From contig NW_025408667.1 in assembly GCF_020360975.1 (NCBI RefSeq), positions 10,602,001-10,666,000 on the forward strand: 64,000 nt of DNA, in the 5' to 3' direction. The notes below the pieces were generated by a model. That model saw only the letters and a program-made list of their open reading frames with translations, was not told the origin of the DNA and made no database searches. Below are positions 32,755-42,869 of this stretch, in pieces. The position numbers were made by a program, and so were the translations under genes. The DNA is from Hirsutella rhossiliensis (taxonomy: Eukaryota; Ascomycota; Sordariomycetes; Hypocreales; Ophiocordycipitaceae). Numbering within the stretch: position 1 is the stretch's first letter; each line of letters opens with the position of its first letter.

Positions 32755-33782
32755 ATGGACCAGCAGAGTGAGAGCCCAAGTCTCCAGCAGCAATGGATTG
32801 ACCAACGCATTCAAGAAGCGGTCAATGCGACTCTCAGCCCTCTACAGGACCAACTTTCCTTGCTGATGGAGCAACTCGGGCGAGCGCAGCCGCAGAGCGC
32901 CGACTTGCAATCGCCGCCAGTGGCACGAGGATTGGGCGAGCACGCCTGGCTTGGGCACGCCCTCCCAAAACCTGCGGTACTGGAATGCGGAAACCGTTGC
33001 CCAACCCACCCAAGTATGACGGCTCACGGAAGAGCTACTCCGCCTGGGCCAGGCAGATGCGAGACAAGCTGGACCTTGATGCACACTACTACAGTGGAAA
33101 TCGCGAACTTTGGTACCTCATCAACTCATGTTTGGACGAGCGACCACAGCAAGTGGTCGCTACCTTTACGCCGCGGGAGGCCCTGGGGTAGCTACGACCC
33201 CAAGAGTTCATGCGATACCTCGACCGAACCTACCAGGACAGCAACATCCAATCCCGCGCTGCTGCCACGCTGAGAACTATGCGGCAGCGCGAAGACCAAC
33301 CTCTCGCGTCCTTCCTTCCCCGATTCGAACAAGCATTAGCTGAAGCCGGGGGAGCAGACTGGCCGGACAGTGCAAAGATCGTATTTCTAGAGAACGCAAT
33401 AAATGCACGCCTCCAAGAGAGTTTGGTCACAGCCGTCCTACCCGACGACTACCAGGGATGGCTTGCGAGAGTTCAGGAAGTTGCGGGCAGATTGGAGAGA
33501 CTGAAACCCGGTAGGCAGCCGACGTCGACTGAGCGGACGCCTCAACAGCTACCAAGGCAACGACCCAAGGAGGAACCGGAGGACCCCGACGGAGATGTTA
33601 AGATGACGGACATCAACCGTATTGGCCACGAGTCGAAGGGTCGTCGACATGTCGATAAGAAGCCGAAGGATGAGCGCCGCTGCTATCGCTGTGGTCGGAC
33701 GGATCATCTTATCGTGGACTGCCCAGCCCAGGTGGTCTTTCCTGGCGAAGGAAGCAACAGCGACCTAAAGCTGCGCGCATGA
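32755..33782 (+). pseudogene. Gypsy-1 gag, frameshifted
   Basis: Starts ATG 32755 (MDQQSESPSLQQQWIDQRI) 49 bp after the LTR. A coiled-coil-like start (QIQEAVNATLSPLQDQLSLL region) is followed by a shift near 32.98 kb into NPPKYDGSRKSYSAWARQMR and YLINSCLDERPQQVV, then a stop and DSNIQSRAAATLRTMRQRED, FLENAINARLQESLVT and DYQGWLARVQEVAG. The CCHC knuckle is CYRCGRTDHLIVDC (about 33680-33720). It is the particle-forming, RNA-binding protein of a Ty3 element, with frame changes at two points. Confidence 0.88.
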
Positions 33783-33791
33783 AGAAGCCCG

Positions 33792-36700
33792 ATGCCGCAG
33801 ATGATTCGGAATCAACCGCAGCATCCAGTGAGGACGAGTCGGCGGGAAAAGACTAGCCCCGGGCGAAAGCGGGCGCCGGGGCCTGCAAAGGCAGACATCC
33901 GGGACTGGGAAGCGTTCAAGCCACGAATGAATAGTCGGACTGTATTAGTCAACGCGCGGGTAAACCGAGGCTATCGAATACGCGCCCTTGTCGACTGTGG
34001 ATGTGACTGCTATGCCGTGATCGACGAAGCCCTTGTTCGGAAGCTGCGGATACCCTTCGTCGACTCGAAACCACGAGAAATTGGGGGATTCTCAGAGTCA
34101 GCGAAGAGTGTCATATCCCCAGGGTCGTGGCTGTTGTGGTCGAGACAGCTGGATTTGACGAACGTGTCTTTGCATACGTGATCCCAAGCCTGGGCCAGGA
34201 CATGTTCCTCGGCCGGCCTTGGATGGAGAGAAATCACGTCGTGTACGATGCTGCCAAGCAGCGAATGTACCATGGGAGGGCAGGTGTGACGATACGCCTC
34301 ATTGGGCAGGAAGAGCCCGCCAAGATACGCGCGATTCGAAGCGCAAGACTCGTGTCGGCAGCCGTATTCACGGCGGAGTGTCGACGCGCAAAGAGACGCA
34401 AGAAGTGCAACGCGATCTCGATTCATGCAATCAGTTTGTCGGATATAGAGAGGGCGCTTCAGCCGAAGCCGCCAGTCGATCCGAGCGAGAAGGTCCCGGC
34501 AGAAGTGCTGAAAGAATTCCGCGACCTATTCTCACCAGAAGAGGCAATGAAGCTGCCGCCACATCGACCGGGTGTGGATCATGAAGTCAACCTGCAGCCT
34601 GACAAGAACGGCAACGAGCCACCCCTTCCGTGGGGCCCACTCTACAACATGTCACGAGAAGAGCTGTTGGTCTTGCGAAAGACCCTGAAAGACCTGCTGG
34701 ACAGAGGATTCATCCGAGCGAGTAGCTCAGCGGCTGCCGCGCCGGTGCTGTTCGTGCGGAAGCCGAATGGAGGGCTGCGATTTTGTTGCGACTACCGAGC
34801 GCTGAATGCAATCACCAAGCGCGACCGATACCCACTGCCCCTCATCGCGGAGACCCTGCAGAATCTGGCCAAGGCTAAGTGGTTCACCAAGTTGGACGTG
34901 GTGGCCGCTTTCCATAAGATCCGCATGGCTCCGGGACATGAGGAAAGACTGCATTTCGCACGAGGTTTGGGCTCTACGAGTGGCTCGTGTGCCCTTTCGG
35001 CCTGAGCGGCGCCCCGGCATCATTCCAACGATACATGAACAGTGTATTGCGCGAATGGCTGGACGACTTTGTCACAGCGTACCTGGATGATGTACTTATC
35101 TACTCGAGCGGTTCGAAGGCGGATCATGAGGCTAAGGTGCGACGAGTTCTCCAAGCACTCGCCGACGCTGGGCTGCACCTAGACCCAGCGAAGTGCGAGT
35201 TTTCGGTACAAGAGGTCAAATACCTTGGGTTCATCGTCAACGCAGGAAAGGAATCGCCTGCGACCCCGAAAAGCAGCGCGCCATCCGCGAATGGGAGGCC
35301 CTGACCACGGTGAAGGGTGTCAGAAGCTTTCTGGGCTTCGCCAACTATTACCGGATCTTCATCCCCGACTATGCCAAGATCACGCAGTCTCTGGATGCCC
35401 TGCTTAAGAAAGGAACTGCCTTTCATTGGGGACGAGCGGAGAACGAGGCGTTTCAGGAGCTGAAGCGACGATTTTGCGAGTCACCGGTGCTCAAGCAGTG
35501 GGACCCGAGCCTCCCGACCTTTTTGGAGACGGATTGCTCAGGCTACGCATTGGGAGGCGTCCTGTCGCAGGAAGGCCCAGATGGACGTCGACACGCATGC
35601 GCCTTCTTCTCGAAGCGACTTTCGCCAGCGGAGTACAACTATCCCATTCACGACAAGGAGATGCTTGCCATCATGAGATGTCTCGACAACTGGAACGCCG
35701 AACTTAGGAGCTGCGGCCCATTTACAATCCTTACCGATCACCGCAACCTGGAGTATTTCATGACACGCCAGAAGCTCACGGAACGGCAGAGCCGTTGGGC
35801 AGCCGAATTGTCCCAGTTCGACTTCAAGCTCGAGTATCGACCGGGAAGCGAGGCTGTCGTGCCTGATGCGTTGTCCCGCCGTGAACAAGACAAGCCACAG
35901 GGCATTGACGACGAGCGGGAACAAGGAAGAATGATACAGTTGATACCGGATAGTGCCATTCCATCATCGACAAGAGCATGTATCAACGCGATGAGTTCTG
36001 ACTGTTCAGAGGCATCCACCCTGCCGAAGATGAAGGTCTTCGAGGTAGCGGACCTGCAGCAACTCTGGGACGAAACGGTGGCGAAGGACTCGATATTCCG
36101 GGCAGCCTATAAGGCAGTCCGCGATCGCGAGCGTGCCTTCCCGCCCTCGCTGGGCCTGAAGATCCAGATTTCAGAATGTGCGATCGACGCAGGCAAAGGC
36201 TGACATTCAGAGACCGTATTTGGGTGCCGGGTGGATCCGGAGAGGAGGGTAACCAGGAGGAAGCTGAGAAAGACCAGTTGAGAACCCGCATTGTGCAGCA
36301 GTCGCATGACTCTGTTGCGACCGGTCATCCCGGCAGGAAGGTACGCTGGCTATTGTGGCTCGGCGATTCTACTGGCCTGGGCAGTCCCAGCTGGTTCGCC
36401 GGTACGTAGCCAATTGCGACACCTGCGGCAGAGCACACATCTGGCGCCAGTCGAAAAGGATTTCTCAAGCCTCTGCCGATTCCAGATCGACCCCGAAGCC
36501 ATTTGTCCATGGACTTCATCACAGATCTGCCGCCTACTGGACCGAGCAAGGCAAGGTACCTGTGGGTGATTGTGGACAGACTGACAAAGGCTGTGACCCT
36601 CGAGGTGATGGACAACATGGAAGCTGAGCCGTGTGCAAACCGTTTTCTCAGTGTCATTACCGATTTCACGGAATGCCACGGTCCATCGTCAGCGACCGCG

Positions 36701-37350
36701 GGAGCAACTGGCTAAGTAGGTTCTGGAAGAGGTTCTGCCGTCTTGCAGGTGTCACGCAGAAATTGAGCACGGCCTATCATCCTCAGACGGACGGAGGGCC
36801 GGAGAGAATGAACCAGGAGATCGAGGCCTACCTGAGAGCCTACGTGTCGTACGTGCAGGACGACTGGGGAGAACTGCTCCCTGCCGCGCAGCTGGCACTC
36901 AACAATCGTGAATCCGCAGCGACCAAGATCAGCCCCTTTTTCGCTGAGCATGGTTACCACGTCGATCCCATCAGCGTCGAGGAATCGGAAGAGCCACCGA
37001 GGCATAGAGAGGAAAGCAGAGCTGATAGCCTACTCAGTCGCCTGCAGGAGGTCAATGAGTACATGCAAGCAGTGATGGCCTCCTCACAGCAACAACAAGA
37101 AGAGGCTGCCAACGCAAAGCGACAGCCTGCGGAGCGATTTGAAGTTGGTGACAAGGTGTGGCTCTCGATGGCAAACTACAGATCGCCACGACCGTGCAAG
37201 AAGCTCGACTGGCTGCATCACAAGTACACAGTCACGAAGGTAATTAGTTCGCACGTTGTTGAGCTCGATGTTCGTGGCTCAATTTACCCGCGATTTCATG
37301 TTGACCTTTGCGGCGGGCGCATCAAGATCCGGCTCCTGGCCAAAAGGTAG
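33792..37350 (+). pseudogene. Gypsy-1 pol: protease, RT, RNase H, integrase
   Basis: Protease region ALVDCGCDCYAVID, with Cys where DSG/DTG is usual. [73 protein letters not shown] and the catalytic [10 protein letters not shown] (about 35080). RNase H: FLETDCSGYALGGVLSQEG, HDKEMLAIMRCLDNWNAEL, LTDHRNLEYFMTRQKLT. Integrase: MDFITDLPPTGPSKARYLW, IVSDRGSNWLSRFWKRF, TAYHPQTDGGPERMNQEIEA, the D-D-E core. Frame changes fall near 34.14, 34.96, 35.26, 36.2 and 36.7 kb. Confidence 0.93.
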
Positions 37351-37658
37351 ATGACGCACAGCCACCACCGGTACAAGATGAGTCCGGCACGGATCTGTGG
37401 GATGTCGACGAGATTCTCTGCGCGAGATGGGAGAAGCGCGGACGAGGGAATTCAGGCAAGCACTAGTGCGATGGACGGGCTACGCAGAGCCGACTTGGGA
37501 GCCAGTTGAGTGGTTGCAAGGAACAATTGCGATGAAGGCATTCGAGGACAAGTACGGGCCAATCAAGACCAATGATGGCCCTAGGGAGAGGTACGAGACG
37601 CTGGCAGGAACGCAAGAACCCCGCAGACGCCGACCTGGTCGGAGGGGACAAGGGGTAA
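37351..37658 (+). pseudogene. Gypsy-1 chromodomain tail
   Basis: In the 37397 frame: FRQALVRWTGYAEPTWEPVE then WLQGTIAMKAFEDKYGP, a chromodomain with the aromatic and WEP positions kept. It follows the integrase GPY/F-like end after a frame change, and runs to the 3' LTR. In chromoviruses this module is thought to guide integration to marked chromatin. Confidence 0.85.
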
Positions 37659-37892
37659 TGTCACGGGCTGTGCCCGGCTGGTGGACCCGGTTGTACCGGG
37701 TCCGGTGGGTCGTGCTCGGTGGCAACACCGGCCCGCTCCGCGGACCCAGAAGCTGCGAGAACATTCCGAGAAGGGCAATATAAGCTCGCACTCGAGGCTA
37801 CGCCTCGAGTTCAGCTTCTTTTCCTCCTTAGCTCTAGATAGACAACACCTAGGCACCTGCTTGTTGAATAAACTCCGGGCCAGCCTTTCACA
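37659..37892 (+). repeat. Gypsy-1 3' LTR
   Basis: 234 bp, TGTCACGGGC to CCTTTCACA, followed by the target duplicate CCTGC. Confidence 0.94.
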
Positions 37893-39003
37893 CCTGCGTA
37901 GTGTTAGCGGACAGAGCAAGGCCTCAAGAGATACGGAGAGCAACAGACGGCTTAGGCTTACGATCAACTCCTTTGTGATGAATGAACTTGACCGCCATAG
38001 TTAGAACGTCCATACCCGACTGCGGATGGCGTACCACCGACAGGCATATGTCTTCATAGCATAGAGCTTTTGGTCGTCCGCGAGCTATGGTTTCTTGGTA
38101 CAACATGTTCTCGAGTAAGCGAGAGTCGTCATCGACAGGCTGATCCGAATCGTAGGCCAAGTCCTCTATTCCCAAGCTCCTCGGACCGTAGAGATCCTCA
38201 TATGTACCATCTTTCGGCCTCCTTTTCTCATTGTCAACGATCTCGGCAGGTCGGGCGCCAGTAAACGCTAGGAGCAGGTAGCATCCAGACAGTTGGATGC
38301 GGTGTCGCTCCGAAGGGAAGACGCCTTCGTCGTACGCGATATTAAAGGTCTGCAGTATCAGGAGGTCATCGGTCCCAAGGACTGGCTTCCCGTCGATGTT
38401 GGGAGGTCGAAGCTTCCACTTAGAGACTAGAACGGTATCGTGCCACTGTGGGACCGTCGCTTTCGTCAGAACCCCGCCGATGACCACGGGAACAAACGTA
38501 CCTTCTGAACCTCCCTATTGTCGTTCCTGTCGAAATATCGACCCGTCACGCTGCTGTAGAGCTGCTTGTACTGACGCCAATACTCCCATGAAGTGCCTTC
38601 AGATGTGATCTTCCATCTTTCACAAAGATGGTCGAGGAAATCCATCGCCATTGGTCGATCGAGTCTTTTGATCACCTCCATCCAAGGGCCGCTTTCGGTA
38701 GCTTTACAGTATCTGAGTGCATGTCAGTAGATGGACCCTCTTCTCGTCGCTGAAGGGTCCATACATTTTCCACTTCCTCAATATCCGTGCAATGTTAATC
38801 TTGGTCCCATCGGCGTAATCCGGCTTGAGAAAGCGCATGTCCTGGAGTTGCTCACGAAGGGCGGCACGCTGTCTGGCGTTGAGAGGAGATGGCTTGGTGA
38901 TCGTTCGCTTTTCTTTCTCGCGTTGAGCGAATTTTTGCAGAAAGTCGGCATAGTGTGCAGTGTGCCTACTATTTCGTTGCTTGGCACTGACGATACGGGC
39001 CAT
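37893..39003 (-). CDS. DUF3435 tyrosine recombinase (captain-like), 5' exons
   Basis: The gene starts at ATG 39003 (MARIVSAKQRNSRHTAHYA). Exon 1 ends with ARILRKWK; intron 38713-38764 (GTATGG...CTCAG) leads to exon 2 (YCKATESGPWMEVIKRLDRP, GTSWEYWRQYKQLYSSVTGR). Intron 38446-38501 (GTACGT...CCCACAG) leads to exon 3: WHDTVLVSKWKLRPPNIDGK, FNIAYDEGVFPSERHRIQL, CYLLLAFTGARPAEIVDNEK (first catalytic Arg), LCYEDICLSVVRHPQ and VKFIHHKGVDRKPKP (Lys candidate). A third intron begins there with GTCTGT, has CTAAC and ends GCAG at the gypsy-1 insertion. Joined to 31084-32482 it makes about 760 residues, the usual size for the family. Strand and position would put a Starship 5' end, if one exists, just right of 39.0 kb. 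Confidence 0.87.
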
Positions 39004-39554
39004 GGTCGGCTCGGACGAGGCTTTGGCGAAGCGTGGAATGTGGTCGTGACCGACGGTGGGAGTAACGTGAGGAAAGAAGCTGGTTGGAGGCTGGAAGAGG
39101 GCGAGCGGAGCGACTGGCTTTTAACGCCAGCCTGTTGCGCTCATCGGCTCCGTTGACGTCCATTTTGGAGGTTTCAGAAAACGCTGTCTTCTGCTTACAA
39201 GAAAGCGAAGGGGAAGCGGGGTGAGCGTCCAAAGGTGGGCCAATGCAACGGGCTGATTATGGATGAATCCTTGCCAGCTGCGTCCCAGCTCAATGTGCAT
39301 GCATGTGCGCCCCAGGGAAGTACACTGTACTTGGTGGGCTGTGCCTGCCCCTCACTGTTGAGCCCACCGAAGGCGGCGGCTCGTCCCGGCCGATTTGGTG
39401 GGCCCGACAGCGCTTTCTATCATTAACCTGTATGGTCAAGGCACCTTTTTGCGGTACCGGTGAAGGGGGTGTAACAGGCGATGGGTGGGGCATGGTAGGC
39501 CCGGTCGCCCTCGCTAAGCAGGCGCCGAGGGTGGGTCCGAGTACTCTTCGGCTA
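39004..39554. other. Upstream region of the DUF3435 gene
   Basis: No supported gene. It holds the putative promoter of the recombinase and ends at the TA target of pogo-2. Frames here lack known motifs. Confidence 0.45.
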
Positions 39555-39730
39555 CCGTAGGAACTCAACAAATCCGTCAGGTCTTGGCGGCGTGGGACAG
39601 GGGGGAGCGCAGGGATTAGCCCCGCAGCCAATTTGTATAGGGTACAGATCCACTCGTTCCAGCCCGAGCCAGCAAAGCTTGACACACACTTTCCTGCTCC
39701 ATAGAGGTCTTTTTTGAGGCTATTTTCGCG

Positions 39731-41388
39731 ATGCCGCCCCTTGGCGAGCTTGACAGGAACCTCAAGCCCGGCCCGAAGCCAAAGAGCCCGGCAAGCGGGT
39801 CTTTCGAGCCAGTCAGTCTATCAATCGCGTTGAACGAAGCTATTCAGACCGCAAGAAAGATGAGGTTAGGATGTTCCTTACGCATCACCGAATCTTCGAT
39901 CCATCGTCGCCACACGCCAACGAACGAGGCTATCGTGAGCCCACAATTAGTGAGGTTGCAAGGCACTTCAAGATCCCACGGACTACAATATCCAGCTGGG
40001 CTTCCAACCCACGCTTTATTGAGGAGGCCAAAAAGAGGGTATATCACCCTCGCTGGCCAGAGCTCGAGGAGGAGCTTGTCAAGCGGTTCATCGCTGCCCG
40101 GGCTAATAAATCCATCGTCACAGTCTCTTGGTTCAAAAGACAAGCTAGAAGTATCTTCAAGAGCCTTAACCCAGCGGTAGACAATATCTTTACTTTCTCA
40201 AACGGCTGGTGGGGACTCTTTCGACGAAGGCACGGTCTCGTACGTCGAAGAGTGACGAAACAAGCGACTAAGCGCCCCGAAGAATACATCGAGATCGTCA
40301 ACAGCTTCCTCCGCTACATACGACGCGTCAGCCGCCGGCACAAGCCTCAAGTCGCCCTTGACGCTATTCTCAACTCGCCTACACGCCGCTTTGGGAAGCA
40401 CCGTATCCTTAACCTCGATGAAACGCCTATCCCATTTGAATACCTCGACGGCTATACATATGAGCAGCGTGGGGCACGTACTATCGATGGCAAGAGCGAT
40501 CGTAGTGGGTGGAATAAGAGGCAGGCTACATTAATCCTGTATATCTTTGCAGACGGCATCCAGAGGTTGAAGCCGAAGGTGATCTTCCATGGGGCCCCGC
40601 CGCCGTTTGGAAGGATCATGCAAGACGAAGGGCATCTCTACTCGCCAGAGGTTACTGTTGAGTTCAACGAGACTGCCTATAACAACGAGGAGCTATTCAA
40701 AGACTGGATTCGTGACGAACTTGCCCCTATCGTCAGCCGCAATGATGACTTCCTCCTTGTGATGGATGTGGCTTCTTTTCACAAGACCGATGATGTGCTT
40801 CATCAGCTACGTCAGCACAAGGTTGTGACCGCGTTGATCCCGCCGGGCTGCACGAGCCTTCTTCAGCCTCTCGATACAGCTATCAACAGACCTCTTAAAG
40901 ACTGGCTTCGCGATGCTACTGACGAGTACGTCTCCGAGCGTGAGGCTCGCGGTCTCACGATGTGGTCTATACGAGAAAAACGCATCATGACAACCTTCGT
41001 GGTCGCCAGCGCCGTCCGCACCCTCGAGAGCCGGGCCGAGCTCGTACAGAAGGCGTTTCTCAACTGCGGCATCAGCATCAGGCCCGACGGCACGCAGGAT
41101 ATAGAAATCCGCGTCAAAGACATCCCTGCCGCCGCGATCGATTTTACAAACTGGGAGCAGGCTCGAGACGTCATCGTCAAAGACGAAGAAGGCGTCTCGG
41201 GCCTGCTTGACGAGGAGGAAATTGTCAAACAAGGCGACGAGGCAGAAGACCGAATAGATCGTGAGACTGGGTTGCTTGTGCTTCGTTGCCTAGAGCTCAA
41301 GGCATTGCTACGGGCTCGAGGGCTCTCAACAATAGGGAAAAAGGCAGTCTTAATTGCCCGACTTCTCGATGCTGATTCTATAATTTAG
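39731..41388 (+). CDS. Pogo-2 DDE transposase with C-terminal SAP motif
   Basis: An uninterrupted 505-codon frame runs from 39871 to 41388. The same frame is open back to 39754 and reads VFRASQSINRVERSYSDRKK, so the protein is longer. ATG 39731 (MPPLGELDRNLKPGPKPK) is in another frame, and one indel near 39.75-39.79 kb would join them. Domains: helix-turn-helix (ISEVARHFKIPRTTISSWAS), second HTH (WFKRQARSIFKSL), DDE_1 core with Asp in LNLDETPIPFEY, LLVMDVASFHKTD and TSLLQPLDTAINRPLKDWL. The tail, LELKALLRARGLSTIGKKAV, has the spacing of a SAP DNA-binding motif, not usual in Fot1-type enzymes. It is the best candidate here for an active transposase. Confidence 0.9.
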
Positions 41389-41421
41389 TACTAAAATCCC
41401 TAGTAAAAATAGTATCTTAGT

Positions 41422-41751
41422 CTAGCCAGAAGAATGCTTGCCCTTCTTGCCACTCGCGATATACACCAAGCTGGGCATCAAATTTGCTCCAACGCTTGCC
41501 GCGGCACTCAACACGGCACCAAGGGCTTCCTCCTTGCTGGAGGACAGTCTCAACATCGTGACGACTTCGTTCCCTGACCCAGCCGTAATGGGTGCCCTCT
41601 TTAGTAAGGAAATGCCCAATTTGACACCAAGGCTTGAGGGCTGCTTATACTGAAGTCGGTATTCCTGTCCGACCTCAAAGCAGGCAGCGGCTGCAAAGTC
41701 GTCTGTAACATCTACAACCTCGTTAGTAGCCTTGTGGATAAGCGCGGTCAT
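41422..41751 (-). CDS. Small second ORF of pogo-2, unknown function
   Basis: 109 codons from ATG 41751 to a stop at 41422, convergent with the transposase and fully inside the terminal repeats. Sequence includes MTALIHKATNEVVDVTDDF, AAAACFEVGQEYRLQYKQ and LRLSSSKEEALGAVLSAAAS, ending in a basic SGKKGKHSSG. No cysteine finger or catalytic motif. The composition is even and protein-like rather than a mirror of another gene. It could be cargo or a gene remnant; I do not recognise the family. Confidence 0.55.
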   Translation of the reverse strand: MTALIHKATNEVVDVTDDFAAAACFEVGQEYRLQYKQPSSLGVKLGISLLKRAPITAGSGNEVVTMLRLSSSKEEALGAVLSAAASVGANLMPSLVYIASGKKGKHSSG

Positions 41752-41964
41752 TAACGCCTACAAATAACGTCAATAAATGCGGCAATAGCCATCGCGAGAG
41801 CTTCAAATTTAGTATGTTTGTGTGTGGGCTGCCTTCTAGCTTTGCTGGCTCGGGCTGGAACGAGTGGATCTGTACCCTATACAAATTGGCTGCGGGGCTA
41901 ATCCCTGCGCTCCCCCCTGTCCCACGCCGCCAAGACCTGACGGATTTGTTGAGTTCCTACGGTA

Positions 41965-42146
41965 CACGAAGAATATATATCGAGCACGAATCTGTCATTG
42001 GGAAGATGCCACGTGATCACGGCGTAACAGTCACATCCACAGTCGACGAGAGTGCGTATTCAGTAGCCTCTGTTGACGGGTCGACCGTTCATTGGTGGCT
42101 TGAAGCTTCCTAGTCGACCATGCCGGTCACAGCCCGTGACAGATGG
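41965..42146 (-). repeat. Probable LTR remnant related to gypsy-1
   Basis: Ends CCGGTCACAGCCCGTGACA at about 42123-42141, the inverse of the gypsy-1 LTR start with one change. No clear left end. Confidence 0.45.
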
Positions 42147-42151
42147 CCAGC

Positions 42152-42384
42152 TGTTGGAACGGCGCAGCAGGAAGGGCGGCATGGGTCACCTGCCAGGTCA
42201 CGTGGGGCATTCAGCTGAGATTTCTGCGGGCCCAAAAGGGGCACATTCCTAGCCGGAAGGGCATCACACACATCGCCTTTACACACACACAGCCGTGCCT
42301 ATAGCTCCAATTGACCTCTTCTGTGTGCCCACTATCGTTGCCACCTTCCTCATTCGGACGAGCCGCAGAACCGCTGTTCTGACA
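42152..42384 (+). repeat. Solo LTR with TSD CCAGC
   Basis: 233 bp, TGTTGGAACGG...GTTCTGACA, flanked by CCAGC at 42147-42151 and 42385-42389. No internal region. The first 70 bp recur inverted at about 59625-59692. Family not recognised; the LTR may read in either direction. Confidence 0.85.
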
Positions 42385-42389
42385 CCAGC

Positions 42390-42733
42390 TTAGGATGGTA
42401 GCTTAATACTACAAAGGAACCCCAAACGAGCGGCAACACTCTGGGCACAGAGACGTATCAGCAGATTGAACAACTGGACGCACGTATACAGGCACGCCGC
42501 CATGAACAGTAACGCTGCATGGCTGCCTAACCAACAACCGCCTGTCAAGAAGAGATAGTCCCTTGCGTGGTCCAAATCGACAATGATGTGGCTGGCCACG
42601 GCCTGCCCCCATAACCTCGTCCGCAAAAGTCAGTTTACTTTCCCGAATAAGATCCAGGAGATTTGGGTGTATCAGAAGACTTGGGCGATGTTACGGGGTC
42701 AGCACTGTTGGCACAGGTGCTGGGCGTAATTGA
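42390..42733. other. Unassigned segment
   Basis: 344 bp between the solo LTR and gypsy-2. A 78-codon minus frame (42390-42626) has no known motif. A host-gene relic is possible. Confidence 0.35.
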
Positions 42734-42861
42734 TGTAAATTGAGCTACAAAGAGTGTAAAAGGGAGACGTGTCTACATCGCTCCCTTTAGGAGTCGTGTC
42801 CGTGGCGCTCGCACGTGACTAGTCTGGCTATGCCAGATCCACACATAGGGCGTAGCCCCAC
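42734..42861 (-). repeat. Gypsy-2 3' LTR
   Basis: 128 bp, TGTAAATTGAGC...GTAGCCCCACA on plus. Short for a gypsy LTR. The 5 bases before it are ATTGA; no matching duplicate was found at the other end. Confidence 0.85.
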
Positions 42862-42869
42862 ATTAGCCC

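Larger units (their letters stand above)
32483..37892 (+). mobile_element. Gypsy-1, full-length Ty3/gypsy chromovirus
   Basis: 5410 bp with LTRs TGTCACGGGC...CCTTTCACA and a perfect 5-bp target duplication CCTGC (32478-32482 and 37893-37897). Internal order: gag with CCHC, protease, RT, RNase H, integrase, chromodomain. The coding frame is broken several times. It splits the DUF3435 gene exactly at an intron-exon border. Confidence 0.95.
39555..41962 (+). mobile_element. Pogo-2, complete pogo/Fot-like element
   Basis: 2408 bp flanked by TA (39553-39554 and 41963-41964). Terminal inverted repeats of 125 bp (39555-39679 and 41838-41962), starting CCGTAGGAACTC, match by eye without mismatch. 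It holds a transposase and, convergent to it, a second small ORF. It is a different family from pogo-1 and pogo-3. Confidence 0.94.
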
